Source: an uncultured Myxococcales bacterium
GTDB taxonomy: Bacteria; Myxococcota_A; UBA9042
Length of the DNA: 64,000 bases
Direction of reading: 5' to 3'
Assembly: GCA_903919145.1 (NCBI GenBank)
Contig: CAIXGW010000357.1
Span: 1 to 64,000 of the forward strand
Shown here: positions 21,999-30,795 of the stretch, one piece after another
Layout of the letters: each line of letters begins with the position of its first letter
How positions within the stretch are numbered: the stretch's first letter is position 1
Notes under the pieces: model-generated
Seen by the model: only the letters and a program-made list of their open reading frames with translations
What the model was told of the DNA's origin: nothing
Databases searched by the model: none
Translations under genes and position numbers: made by a program

Positions 21999-23378
21999 AT
22001 GGCTCGCACACTGGCAATGATTCTAGCGGGTGGCAAAGGATCTCGCCTGGCCCCCCTGACGTCTCACCGCGCCAAGCCCGCTGTGCCCTTTGGCGGGCGC
22101 TACCGCATTATCGACTTTGTGCTGTCCAACTTCATCAATTCTGGCTACTACCGGGTCCATGTGCTGACCCAGTACATGTCGACTTCGCTGATCCGCCACC
22201 TCAACCACACGTGGAACCTGGGCGGCACCCTGCCCGACCAGTTTGTCGAGCCCGTGCCGGCCCAGATGCGCCGCGGCGAGCACTGGTACTTTGGCACGGC
22301 CGATGCGGTCTACCAAAACCTCAACCTGATTCACGATGACCACGCGGACCACGTAGCGGTGTTTGGCGGCGACCACGTCTACAAGATCGCTGTAGACCAG
22401 ATGGAAGCCCACCACGTGGCGCTAGAAGCGGACCTGACGGTGGCCGCCTTCCCGGTGCCCAAAGAAGAAGCCTATCAATTCGGCGTCATTGAGGTAGATG
22501 CCCACGGCGCCATCACCGGCTTTCAGGAAAAGCCCAAGGTAGAAGACGCCGCCACCATCCCCGGCCAGCCAGACATGTGCTTGGTCTCCATGGGCAACTA
22601 CTTCTTCAAGCGCAAAGTGCTGGAGACGATCCTGGTAGAAGACGCCGCCCGCGCCGACAGCAGCCACGACTTTGGCAAGGACATCATCCCCAAGATGGTC
22701 CGCGACGGCCAGCGGGTCTACGTCTATGACTTCGCCACCAACAAAGTCCCTGGCGAAGCAGAGGATTCCAAGCCCTACTGGCGCGACGTGGGCACGGTCG
22801 ACAGCTACTTTGAAGCCACCATGGACCTGCGCGCCGTGCTGCCCGCCTTCAACCTGTACAACCGCAAGTGGCCGATCCGCAGCGCTTACTACCAGCTACC
22901 GCCCGCCAAGTTTGTGTTGGCCGGCAAGCAGCGCGAGTTTGGCCAGGTCGTCGATTCGATGATCTGCGAAGGCACCATTGTCTCTGGCGCCGTGCTGGTA
23001 CAGGTAGTCGCCGGACCCGACTGCTATTTTCACCGCTTTGCCAGCATCGAAAACAGCATCTTCTGCGGCCGGGACCGCATTGGCCGCCACTGCTGGATCC
23101 GCAACGTGCTGGCAGATACCAACGTCGTCATCGCCGAAGGGACGACCATTGGCTATGACAAAGACGTGGACGCGCTGCGCTTTCCCTTCATCAGCGCCAA
23201 GGGCATCGTGGTGTTGCCCAAGGGCACTTTTGTCCCCAAGACCGGGCCGATTGAGCTGGCGCGCGACATGGTCGGCGACCTGGAGCAGGACCCGGCGACC
23301 TGTGAGGCGATGGCGGCTTTCCGTGACCGCTTGGTGGTGGCGGACCGCCACTCCAACGACCCCATCCGCAGCACCTGA
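21999..23378 (+). CDS. glgC: Glucose-1-phosphate adenylyltransferase
   Basis: GlgC makes ADP-glucose from glucose-1-phosphate and ATP, the committed step of glycogen synthesis. AGGAGG lies 6 nt before the ATG. The 459-aa protein has the nucleotide-binding signature 'AGGKGSRLAPLTSHRAKPAVPFGG', 'DFVLSNFINSGY', the substrate region 'FGGDHVYKI', and 'YWRDVGTVDSYFEA'. The C-terminal part is the left-handed beta-helix, ending in an unusually plain tail. Arg/Lys-rich allosteric positions near the N-terminus are not obvious. glgA follows 101 bp downstream, and the two are probably co-transcribed. Confidence 0.97.
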   Translation: MARTLAMILAGGKGSRLAPLTSHRAKPAVPFGGRYRIIDFVLSNFINSGYYRVHVLTQYMSTSLIRHLNHTWNLGGTLPDQFVEPVPAQMRRGEHWYFGTADAVYQNLNLIHDDHADHVAVFGGDHVYKIAVDQMEAHHVALEADLTVAAFPVPKEEAYQFGVIEVDAHGAITGFQEKPKVEDAATIPGQPDMCLVSMGNYFFKRKVLETILVEDAARADSSHDFGKDIIPKMVRDGQRVYVYDFATNKVPGEAEDSKPYWRDVGTVDSYFEATMDLRAVLPAFNLYNRKWPIRSAYYQLPPAKFVLAGKQREFGQVVDSMICEGTIVSGAVLVQVVAGPDCYFHRFASIENSIFCGRDRIGRHCWIRNVLADTNVVIAEGTTIGYDKDVDALRFPFISAKGIVVLPKGTFVPKTGPIELARDMVGDLEQDPATCEAMAAFRDRLVVADRHSNDPIRST

Positions 23379-23479
23379 CACTCTAGGCTGCGCTGTGCAA
23401 GCGGCGGGCTTGCCGGGATTTTTGTTGATTTCACCGCGCCTGCTTGGCCCCCAGCGGCGGCGCTGGCGCAGGAGTGACC

Positions 23480-25051
23480 ATGTCTCACCGGTTGCGGGTA
23501 GCGTTTGCGTCGGCGGAGCTGTCGCCGTGGGCCTCGACCGGCGGGCTGGGCGAAGTGGCGGCAGCTCTGCCCAAAGCACTGGCGGCGGCCGGGTGCGACG
23601 TGGCCGTGTTTGTGCCCCTTTACCGCACGGTCAAGACGGCGGTGCTGCAGCGCTCTGGGCGCTTGGTCGACACCGGCGTACAGAGCTCGGTGTGGATCGG
23701 CGGCTACCGCCTCGACAGCCGGATTTTTCGCCTGTTCAGCGCAGAAGAACTGACCGAGCGCGCCAGCCACAGCGGTCGCCTGGAAGCCTGGAGCCACGCC
23801 GACGACGCGCCAGAGTCGGCCACCGGCCCGCGCAACAGCGGTCGGCTGCGCTTTTTTGCCGTTGACTGCCCAGTACTTTATGACCGCGAAGGCATCTACG
23901 GCCACGTCGACGAGCCGGCCCGCTTCAGCAATTTCGCCCGCGCTGTGCTCAACACGGCTTCCGCGCTGCTGGGCGGCCCCCCAGATGTGGTGCATGGCCA
24001 TGACTGGCACGCGGCGCTGCTGCCTGTGTACCTCTACGGCCCCTACCGCCACCTGCTGCCGCGCACTGCTGCGGTGCTGACCATCCACAACCTGGCGTAC
24101 CAAGGCGTGTTCTCTGCCTCTGAGCTGGCCAACATTGGCCTGGACCCAGCGCTGTTTCGCCCCGACCTGCTCGAATTCCATGGCCACCTCAACTGGCTCA
24201 AGGGCGGCATCTGCACCGCCGACGTGGTGACCACCGTCAGTCCGCGCTATGCCCAAGAGATCCGCACCCCGGAATTCGGCGAGAGGCTGGAGGGGGTGCT
24301 GCGCTTTCACGAGCACAAGCTCATTGGCATCCTCAATGGCATCGACACCGATGTGTGGAATCCCCAGACAGACAAGTACTTGCCCGCGCGCTTCCATGCC
24401 CGCAACCTGACAGGCAAGCAGCTGTGCCGTGCGGCCATCCTCAAGATGGCGCGGATGGACCCCCACGACCCGCACCCCGTCCTGGGGGTCGTGTCGCGGC
24501 TCAACGTCCAAAAAGGCTTGGATCTGGTTGCAGATTTGGTGCCCTACCTGGCGTCGCGCTCGGTGCGGCTGCTGTTGCTGGGCAGCGGCGACCAGGCCCT
24601 GCAGAGTCGTTTTGAGCAGCTGGAGCGCGAATTTCCCCGCCACGTGCGGGTGCGCATTGGCTTTGAGCCCGACCTTGCCCACTTGCTGCAAGGTGCTGCC
24701 GACATCATGGTAATGCCCAGCCGCTATGAGCCCTGCGGCCTGTCGCAGATGTACGCGATGCGCTATGGCACGGTGCCGGTGGTGCGCGCCGTGGGCGGCT
24801 TGGCAGACACGGTGGTGCCCCTGACAGCGCGCACGGCCCGCGAGCACACCGCCTCGGGCTTCACCTATGAGCACGACACGCTGGCCGGCCTGCAGTGGGC
24901 TATGGATCGCGCCCTCGACACGTTCTACACCGACAAAGACGGCTGGCGGCAGCTACAGCAAACAGGGATGAACACTGACTTTTCCTGGGAGCTGTCGGCC
25001 CAGCAGTACATCCGCATCTACCGCGTGGCCATGCACCGGGCCCGCGAATAG
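23480..25051 (+). CDS. glgA: Glycogen synthase (ADP-glucose, GT5)
   Basis: GlgA extends alpha-1,4-glucan with ADP-glucose. The start at 23480 has GGAG upstream and gives 523 aa; the ORF's 12 extra codons are not conserved. The N-terminal GT5 motif is 'STGGLGEVAAALPKAL' (STGGL where most have KTGGL). The Rossmann domain has 'HGHDWHAALLP' and 'LTIHNLAYQG', then 'TTVSPRYAQEI'. The C-terminal catalytic motif is 'PSRYEPCGLSQMYAMRYG' with 'RAVGGLADTV'. Family identity is firm. It is the last gene of the glycogen run and is convergent with glyA; the inverted-repeat element lies between them. Confidence 0.96.
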   Translation: MSHRLRVAFASAELSPWASTGGLGEVAAALPKALAAAGCDVAVFVPLYRTVKTAVLQRSGRLVDTGVQSSVWIGGYRLDSRIFRLFSAEELTERASHSGRLEAWSHADDAPESATGPRNSGRLRFFAVDCPVLYDREGIYGHVDEPARFSNFARAVLNTASALLGGPPDVVHGHDWHAALLPVYLYGPYRHLLPRTAAVLTIHNLAYQGVFSASELANIGLDPALFRPDLLEFHGHLNWLKGGICTADVVTTVSPRYAQEIRTPEFGERLEGVLRFHEHKLIGILNGIDTDVWNPQTDKYLPARFHARNLTGKQLCRAAILKMARMDPHDPHPVLGVVSRLNVQKGLDLVADLVPYLASRSVRLLLLGSGDQALQSRFEQLEREFPRHVRVRIGFEPDLAHLLQGAADIMVMPSRYEPCGLSQMYAMRYGTVPVVRAVGGLADTVVPLTARTAREHTASGFTYEHDTLAGLQWAMDRALDTFYTDKDGWRQLQQTGMNTDFSWELSAQQYIRIYRVAMHRARE

Positions 25052-25138
25052 GCTGTTTGCGTTTTTTCCAGTCGGGCAAGAAATATGGGAAGTGAATTCC
25101 AATCTTTCGCCCGCCTGGGCGCTCGCAAGACGATCGCC

Positions 25139-25223
25139 CTAGGACCCTGTCGGACGCCGCGGCGGATTCAATAGTTTTATTGAGTTATCCGTAGGTGACG
25201 GCATTGCTCCGACAGGCTCCTAG
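25139..25223. mobile_element. MITE-like inverted-repeat element, 85 bp
   Basis: Terminal arms CTAGGACCCTGTCGGA (25139-25154) and TCCGACAGGCTCCTAG (25208-25223) are inverted with 15 of 16 matches. Nested inside are GCCG/CGGC and a perfect TCAATA-GTTT-TATTGA hairpin (25168-25183) in an AT-rich centre. The right arm contains the glyA stop codon (25220-25222). The left arm resembles the CTAGG...TGTCCGA core of the 55-bp array. There is no transposase. It may be a non-autonomous element, a bidirectional terminator, or both; a target duplication beyond CTAG is not evident. Confidence 0.6.
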
Positions 25224-26494
25224 CGCAGCGGCACGCCCGGCGCCGGCCGGATGGCCATCAGATCGCCAACTTCGCTGCGGATCCGCGCCAGAGCGTCGCC
25301 GTCTTCGCGAGCGCGAATCGACCGGGCGATCCAATTGCCGATGTGGCGCATGTCGTCCAGCGAACAGCCGCGCGAAGTCAGCGCCGGAGTGCCCACCCGC
25401 ACGCCAGAGGGATTCATCGGCGGCTGGGTGTCAAAGGGAATCGAGTTGAAATTCGCTTCCAGACCAGCCAGATCCATGGCCTTGGCTGCTTGCTTGCCGG
25501 TCGCGCCCAGGGGCATGGTGTTGAACAGCACCAGGTGGTTGTCGGTGCCGCCAGTGATGACCTGCAAGCCTTCAGACTGCAGGACTTCTGCCAGCATCTG
25601 GGCGTTGGCGACCACCTGGTGGGCGTAGCGGCGAAAGTCCTCGGTGTTGGCCTCGTGAAGGGCTACAGCCAAGCCCGCCGTGGTGTGGTTGTGCGGACCG
25701 CCTTGCAGCCCCGGAAACACGGCCTTGTCGATCGCCTGGGCATACTGAGACTTGCACAGCAACATGCCGCCGCGAGGGCCGCGCAGGGTCTTGTGGGTGG
25801 TGGTCGCCACCGCTGCGGCATAGGGCACCGGGCTGGGATGCGCACCGCCAGCCACCAGCCCGGCGATGTGGGCCATGTCGGCGACCAGCAGAGCGCCAAC
25901 CTCCTCTGCAATCTCGGCAAATTTGGCAAAATCAATCGTGCGCGGGTAGGCCGTGGCCCCGGCGATGATCAAGGCTGGCTTGAATTCGCGGGCCTGAGCC
26001 AGGATCGCGTCAAAGTTGAAGCGGTGCGACTGCGGATCCACGCCGTAGTGGGCAAAATCAAAAAATCTGGACGTCATAGAGACTTTCCAGCCGTGGGTCA
26101 GGTGCCCGCCCGCCGGCAGGCCAAGGCCCAGGATGCGCTTGTTGTCGCTGTCTCTTGGAATCAGCGCGCAGTACATCGCCAGGTTGGCCGGCGAGCCCGA
26201 GTACGGCTGGACGTTGGCGTGGTCGGCGCCGAACAACGCTTTGGCGCGGTTGATGGCCAGCTCTTCAATCGGGTCAACGAATTGCTGGCCTTCGTAGTAG
26301 CGCTTGTGCGGGTAGCCTTCGCTGTACTTGTTGGTCAGGACCGAGCCAGAGGCCTCCAGCACTGCCGCCGAAGCGTAGTTTTCTGAGGGAATCAGCTTGG
26401 CTGTCTGGGCCTGCCTCTCCTCCTCTTGGGCAATGAGCCCGGCCAGAATGGGGTCAACAGCGGCAAGGTGAGACGTCGGTACCAGGTGCGACAT
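25220..26494 (-). CDS. glyA: Serine hydroxymethyltransferase
   Basis: This PLP enzyme interconverts serine plus tetrahydrofolate and glycine plus methylene-THF. GGAGG lies 6 nt before the ATG at 26494, and the 424-aa length is typical. Signatures: 'LIPSENYASAAVLEASGS', 'NKYSEGYPHKRYYEGQQ', 'NVQPYSGSPANLAMY', and the PLP lysine in 'TTTHKTLRGPRGG'. The stop codon lies inside the right arm of the inverted-repeat element, so the last codons (PLR) may owe their sequence to that element. It lies 123 bp after livF on the same strand, so it could be read from the liv operon or its own promoter. Confidence 0.97.
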   Translation of the reverse strand: MSHLVPTSHLAAVDPILAGLIAQEEERQAQTAKLIPSENYASAAVLEASGSVLTNKYSEGYPHKRYYEGQQFVDPIEELAINRAKALFGADHANVQPYSGSPANLAMYCALIPRDSDNKRILGLGLPAGGHLTHGWKVSMTSRFFDFAHYGVDPQSHRFNFDAILAQAREFKPALIIAGATAYPRTIDFAKFAEIAEEVGALLVADMAHIAGLVAGGAHPSPVPYAAAVATTTHKTLRGPRGGMLLCKSQYAQAIDKAVFPGLQGGPHNHTTAGLAVALHEANTEDFRRYAHQVVANAQMLAEVLQSEGLQVITGGTDNHLVLFNTMPLGATGKQAAKAMDLAGLEANFNSIPFDTQPPMNPSGVRVGTPALTSRGCSLDDMRHIGNWIARSIRAREDGDALARIRSEVGDLMAIRPAPGVPLR

Positions 26495-26617
26495 GGGGAA
26501 CCTCCAAAGCGCCCGCAGGATGCCCTGTTGCCGCTGCGGCGTCAAAACCACCACCCTTGGCGACCGGCTCGGCGGCATGGCGCGGGCCGCCCATCGTCTG
26601 CTTGGCCGGCGCGGCCG

Positions 26618-27322
26618 CTACTCGCCCAGATAGGCCGCCTGCACCTTGGGGTCCGCCAGCAGCTCGGCGCCAGTGCCCTGGGCAATGACCTGGCCGGTCT
26701 CCAGCACGTAGCCGCGGTGGGCAATGCGCAGCGCCATTCTCGCGTTCTGCTCTACCAGCAACACCGTGGTGCCAAGGCGGTTCAGCTCCAGGATGACCTC
26801 AAAAATCCGTTTGACAATCAGCGGTGCCAGGCCCAGAGACGGCTCGTCCAGCAGTAGCAGCCGCGGCTGCGCCATCATCGCCCGCCCCACTGCCAGCATC
26901 TGCTGCTCGCCGCCAGACAGGGTGCCGGCCAGCTGCTGCTGCCGCTCTCTCAGCACCGGAAACAGGTCGTAGATGCGCTGGTAGTCCCTGGCGATTCCGT
27001 CTTTGTCGTGGCGGATGTAGGCGCCGAGCTCCAGGTTCTCTGCCACGGTCAGGCGCGGAAACACCCGCCGGCCCTCGGGCGAGTGGGCGATCCCCAGGCG
27101 GACGATGTCGTGGCACGGCACCGGCACCAACTCCTTGCCTTCAAAGGTCACCCTGCCCGACTTTGGCTTGTGCAGGCCAGAGATGCACGTCAACGTGGTG
27201 GTCTTGCCCGCGCCATTGGCGCCGATCAGCGTGACGATCTCGCCCTGCTCTACCCGCAGCGAGATGCCGTGCAGCACCTCAATGGCGCCGTAGGCTGCGC
27301 AGATGTTGTCCACCACCAGCAT
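26618..27322 (-). CDS. livF: Branched-chain amino acid ABC transporter, ATPase LivF
   Basis: One of the two ATPases of the LIV-type importer, bound to the inner face of the LivHM permease. The 234-aa protein has Walker A 'GANGAGKTTT', the Q-loop region, the signature 'LSGGEQQMLAVGRAMM', Walker B 'LLLLDEPSLGL', and H-loop-region 'LLVEQNARMAL', which is characteristic of LivF. GGAG lies 7 nt before the start. It is normal in length, in contrast to LivG, the next gene upstream, which has two extra hydrophobic segments. It is 15 bp after livG. Confidence 0.95.
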   Translation of the reverse strand: MLVVDNICAAYGAIEVLHGISLRVEQGEIVTLIGANGAGKTTTLTCISGLHKPKSGRVTFEGKELVPVPCHDIVRLGIAHSPEGRRVFPRLTVAENLELGAYIRHDKDGIARDYQRIYDLFPVLRERQQQLAGTLSGGEQQMLAVGRAMMAQPRLLLLDEPSLGLAPLIVKRIFEVILELNRLGTTVLLVEQNARMALRIAHRGYVLETGQVIAQGTGAELLADPKVQAAYLGE

Positions 27323-27337
27323 GGGCTGTCTCCGCGG

Positions 27338-28654
27338 TCAGTGCGCGCTGTCGGCGCCGAGGTAGGCTTCGATCACTTTGGGATCCCTGCGGATCTCCGC
27401 GGGCGTGCCGTGGGCGATCTTCTTGCCGTGGACCAGCACTGTGATGTGGTCGCTGATGCCCATCACCACCCGCATGTGGTGCTCTATCAGCAACACCGTG
27501 ACCCCGCGGTCGCGAATCGAGCGGATGAGCTCCATCAGGGCCACGGTCTCGCTGGGATTCATGCCGGCGGCCGGCTCGTCTAGCAGCAGGACTTTGGGGC
27601 GGGTCGCCAGAGCGCGGGCAATCTCCAGGCGGCGCTGCTCGCCATAGGCCAGGTTCTTGGCCAGATCGCCGCTGCGCTTGTCGAGCCCGACAAACCGAAG
27701 CAGCTCGCTGGCTTCCAGCCGGGCCACCCCCTCGATGACCTGCCCCGCCGCCGTCAGCGCCCCGCGGCGGCCAATGCGCCACAGCCAGCCCAGCAGCGCC
27801 GCCAGCCACAGCGCCAGCACGGCACTGGGCAGTACTTGGTCGTCCACACCGTCGCCAGTCAACCAGCCCAGCGCAGCCAGCCCCAGCACCAGCACCGCCG
27901 GCAGAGCCAGGTCCAGCGCGCCGTGCCGCGGTACCCGCCCGGCCATCGCCCCTTTGGCTGCCGCGCCGCCCCCCAGGTTGCCGCTGCGCAAGTGGCGATC
28001 CATGGCCACCAGCACGTTCTCTAGCACGGTCATGTGCTGAAACAGCCTAATATTTTGAAATGTTCTGGCAATACCCTGCAGTGCAATGCCCTGAGGCGTC
28101 CGCCGCCCGCGCAGCCACACCGCCCGCGCGCCCAGCGTGCCAAACAGCAGGCCGACCAGGCCGCTAAGGGCCAGCACCGCGCCACTTTGGGCCGCCAGGT
28201 GGGCTGCAAAGTCGCCAAAGGCCTGGCCCAGGGCAAAATCCCAAGGGGCGTGCGCCTTGACCACCGCTTTCCACGTCGCATCGATGCCGGCCGCGACCAG
28301 GGTTGCCACTGCGGCCGACGCCACGCCCGTCAGGGCCCAGCCGGTCATCACCCGGGCGGTCAGTGGCGCCCGCACGTCGCGACCGTCCAGCCAGACTTCG
28401 CCCGAGGTCGGCTCATAGATCCCAGTGATCGCGTTGAAAAGGCTGGTCTTGCCAGCGCCATTGGGGCCAATGACCGCGGCAATCTCGCCTTGCTTGACCT
28501 GCAGCGCGACTTCGCTCACCGCGGTGAGGCCGCCAAACCTCAGAGTCAGATTGCGCACTTCCAAAAGGGTGGCCCCAGCCCCGCCAGTTTCCTGAGCAGG
28601 CGCAGCAGTACCCACAGCTGCCGTGGCCGCGGCTGGCGAGCTGGCGTGGATCAC
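27338..28654 (-). CDS. livG: LivG-type ATPase with two hydrophobic insertions
   Basis: Second ATPase of the LIV importer, but 438 aa instead of about 255. All ABC motifs are present: Walker A GPNGAGKT (63-70), Q-loop in 'GIARTFQNIRLFQ' (Gln200), signature 'LAYGEQRRLEIARAL', Walker B 'VLLLDEPAAG', and 'LLIEHHMRVVMG'. Between Walker A and the Q-loop lies an insertion of about 88 residues (98-185) with two likely membrane helices. Between the Q-loop and the signature is another of about 79 residues (227-305) with two more. A Pro/Ala-rich 30-residue N-terminal extension is also present. The frame is open throughout and the stop of livM overlaps its ATG. The ATPase may be membrane-anchored; this is inference. 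Confidence 0.9.
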   Translation of the reverse strand: MIHASSPAAATAAVGTAAPAQETGGAGATLLEVRNLTLRFGGLTAVSEVALQVKQGEIAAVIGPNGAGKTSLFNAITGIYEPTSGEVWLDGRDVRAPLTARVMTGWALTGVASAAVATLVAAGIDATWKAVVKAHAPWDFALGQAFGDFAAHLAAQSGAVLALSGLVGLLFGTLGARAVWLRGRRTPQGIALQGIARTFQNIRLFQHMTVLENVLVAMDRHLRSGNLGGGAAAKGAMAGRVPRHGALDLALPAVLVLGLAALGWLTGDGVDDQVLPSAVLALWLAALLGWLWRIGRRGALTAAGQVIEGVARLEASELLRFVGLDKRSGDLAKNLAYGEQRRLEIARALATRPKVLLLDEPAAGMNPSETVALMELIRSIRDRGVTVLLIEHHMRVVMGISDHITVLVHGKKIAHGTPAEIRRDPKVIEAYLGADSAH

Positions 28655-29778
28655 GCGTCCTCCGCGGTGGTGTGGAGCTCTTCGGCGACCCGCCTGGCCG
28701 GAAACAGGCCCTCTGGGCGCAGCCGCATCATGGCGATGAGCGCAGAGCCAAACACAAACCAGCGCCAGGAAGAAAAGCGCGCCAGCGGGTGGGTCGCGTC
28801 TCCCACCAGCACCTGCAGACCGCGATCCAGCAGCGGAGACAAGACGTTGTCAAAGCCAATGAGGATCGCCGCCCCCAGCAGCGCGCCGCGCAGGCTGCCC
28901 AGGCCGCCCAGGATGAGGCAGGCCAAGACCATGATCGAGTTGTTGAAGTCGTAGTTGGTGGGGTCGGCGGTCGTGGTCAAGTTGGTGGCATACAGAGAGC
29001 CGGCCAGGCCCGCCAGCGCGGCGCCGCCGGCAAAGGCCGCCAGCTTGACCCGCCCGGGATCCAGCCCCATGCAGGCGGCGGCCAATTCGTCCTCTCGCAG
29101 TGCCACAAAGGCGCGCCCCAGCCGGGTTTTCTCGACGACCCGCAGCAGCACCACGGCCGAAAGCAGCAGCAGCAGCGTGGTGTAGTACATCACCAGCAGC
29201 GTCGCCTCGCTGGCATCGCCGCCGCCCACTAGCTCGCGCACCGCCATGGGCACCCAGGCTTCGGCGACCGGATTGAGGCCGCGCGGGCCGTCGGTGATGT
29301 TCTCTAGGTTGATCAGCACCGTTCTGAGCACTTCGCCAAAGCCGATGGTGACAATGGCCAAGTAGTCGCCGCGCAAGCGCAGGGTCGGCGCTCCAATCAG
29401 CACCCCCGCCAGCCCCGCCAGCAGCGGCGCCCCCAGCAGCGCACCCCAAAAGCCAAAGTGAAACGGGTACTTTTCTACGGTCATGACGCCCGTGGCCATG
29501 GCGCCAATGCCAAAGAAGGCGGCAATGCCCAGCTGCAGCAGGCCGGCATAACCCACCTGGACGTTGAGAGCGACGACCAGCAGGCCGTAGATGAAGATCG
29601 TGACCAGCCGCTGGTCCAAGCGCAAGCTGAAGCCCCCGGCTTCGGCTATCAGGTCCACCACTGGAAACAGCGGGTAGAGCAGCACCATGGCCAGCAGCAC
29701 CCGCTCGGTCGAAAACAGCCGCCGCCAAGCAGGACTGCGGGCGGGCGACTCCGGCGATGTCAGGGCCTGGGCGCTCAT
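28651..29778 (-). CDS. livM: Branched-chain amino acid ABC transporter permease LivM
   Basis: A 375-aa polytopic permease that pairs with LivH. It has the family hallmark 'GYAGLLQLGIAAFFGIGA' (GxxxLxxxGxAxFxGxGA) and the cytoplasmic coupling region 'TRLGRAFVALREDELAAACMGLDPGRVKLAAFA', followed by 'SLYATNLTTTADPTNYDFNNS' and 'LIGGLGSLRGALLGAAIL'-type sequence near the end. About ten membrane segments are visible. Its stop overlaps the livG start (28651-28654), which implies coupled translation. It starts 3 bp after the livH stop. Confidence 0.95.
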   Translation of the reverse strand: MSAQALTSPESPARSPAWRRLFSTERVLLAMVLLYPLFPVVDLIAEAGGFSLRLDQRLVTIFIYGLLVVALNVQVGYAGLLQLGIAAFFGIGAMATGVMTVEKYPFHFGFWGALLGAPLLAGLAGVLIGAPTLRLRGDYLAIVTIGFGEVLRTVLINLENITDGPRGLNPVAEAWVPMAVRELVGGGDASEATLLVMYYTTLLLLLSAVVLLRVVEKTRLGRAFVALREDELAAACMGLDPGRVKLAAFAGGAALAGLAGSLYATNLTTTADPTNYDFNNSIMVLACLILGGLGSLRGALLGAAILIGFDNVLSPLLDRGLQVLVGDATHPLARFSSWRWFVFGSALIAMMRLRPEGLFPARRVAEELHTTAEDA

Positions 29779-29781
29779 GGG

Positions 29782-30735
29782 CTACACCTTCTCTCGGGCC
29801 GTGGAACCCAGCAGGCCAGCGGGGCGAAACACCAGGATCACAATAAGGATCCCAAACAAGACCGCCGGCTGCCACTGCGCCCCAATAAACTGGTCAGAGA
29901 AGGCCCGCACCAGGCCCAGCAGCAGACCGCCCAGCACCGCGCCTGGGATGTTGCCAATGCCCCCCACTACCGCCGCAGTAAAGGCGTACAGGCCATTTTG
30001 GTAGCCCATCTGGTAGTAAACCGTATTGATGTACAGGGCATAGATGACCGCTGCAAAGCCCGCCAGCCCACCGCCGACCAAAAACGTCGCCGCCACCACC
30101 TGATCGGTGTCGATGCCCATCAGCCGCGCAGCTTGCGGATCCTGCGCCGTGGCTCTCATGGCCTTGCCGAGCTTGGTGCGCGTCACCAGCAGGTACAGCG
30201 CCGTCATCACCGCCAGCGAGGCGCCAATGACCAGTACATCCTTGATCTGCAGCGTCAATCCTGAGCCGGCCCCCAGCAGATTGTCGGACGGCAGCAGCTG
30301 CGGAAAGGACTTGGGAGCCGCCGGCTGCCCCCCGCCGCCAAACACCGCCAGCGGCAGCGCCCCCCAGATCAAACCAATGTTCTGCAACAGGAAAGACACG
30401 CCAATCGCCGACACCAGCGGCGCCAGCTTGGGCGACTTGCGCAGCGGTCGGTACACCAGCCGGTCAATGCTCAGGTTGACCACAGCGCCAAAGCCCGCCG
30501 AGGCGATGACGATGCCGCACAAGAGCACCGCCAGCATCGGGCCGTGAAACTGCCCCACGTCGATGACGCCGACCAGGGTCAGCGCAAAAAACGCCGACAG
30601 CATAAAGACATCGCCGTGGGCAAAGTTGATGAACTCCAAGATGCCGTAGACCATCGTATAGCCCAGCGCCACCAAGGCAAAGACCATGCCGTTGGTCAGG
30701 CCGATGATCAGCTGCTGGGCCACTGTCTCAAACAA
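29782..30735 (-). CDS. livH: Branched-chain amino acid ABC transporter permease LivH
   Basis: A 317-aa permease subunit with about eight membrane helices. The LivH signature 'LTNGMVFALVALGYTMVYGI' and 'INFAHGDVFMLSAFFAL' are at the N-terminus, and the coupling helix region 'TKLGKAMRATAQDPQAARLMGID' comes later, followed by 'VVGGIGNIPGAVLGGLLLG'. It lies 60 bp after livK and 3 bp before livM, giving the order livK-H-M-G-F on the minus strand. Substrate specificity (Leu/Ile/Val or another amino acid or amide) cannot be decided from the sequence. Confidence 0.95.
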   Translation of the reverse strand: MFETVAQQLIIGLTNGMVFALVALGYTMVYGILEFINFAHGDVFMLSAFFALTLVGVIDVGQFHGPMLAVLLCGIVIASAGFGAVVNLSIDRLVYRPLRKSPKLAPLVSAIGVSFLLQNIGLIWGALPLAVFGGGGQPAAPKSFPQLLPSDNLLGAGSGLTLQIKDVLVIGASLAVMTALYLLVTRTKLGKAMRATAQDPQAARLMGIDTDQVVAATFLVGGGLAGFAAVIYALYINTVYYQMGYQNGLYAFTAAVVGGIGNIPGAVLGGLLLGLVRAFSDQFIGAQWQPAVLFGILIVILVFRPAGLLGSTAREKV

Positions 30736-30795
30736 TCAGAACCTCATCCACTCACAACAATTGCCAGAGGACCGCCGCTACGGCTGGTGCAAAAT

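Noticed and set aside
23153-24874. 573-aa minus-strand ORF over glgC/glgA
   Set aside because: It spans the end of one real gene and most of another on the opposite strand, and has no ribosome-binding site or domain.
25060-25075. Rho-independent terminator after glgA
   Set aside because: A T-run (GTTTTTTCC) is present but no stable GC hairpin precedes it directly.
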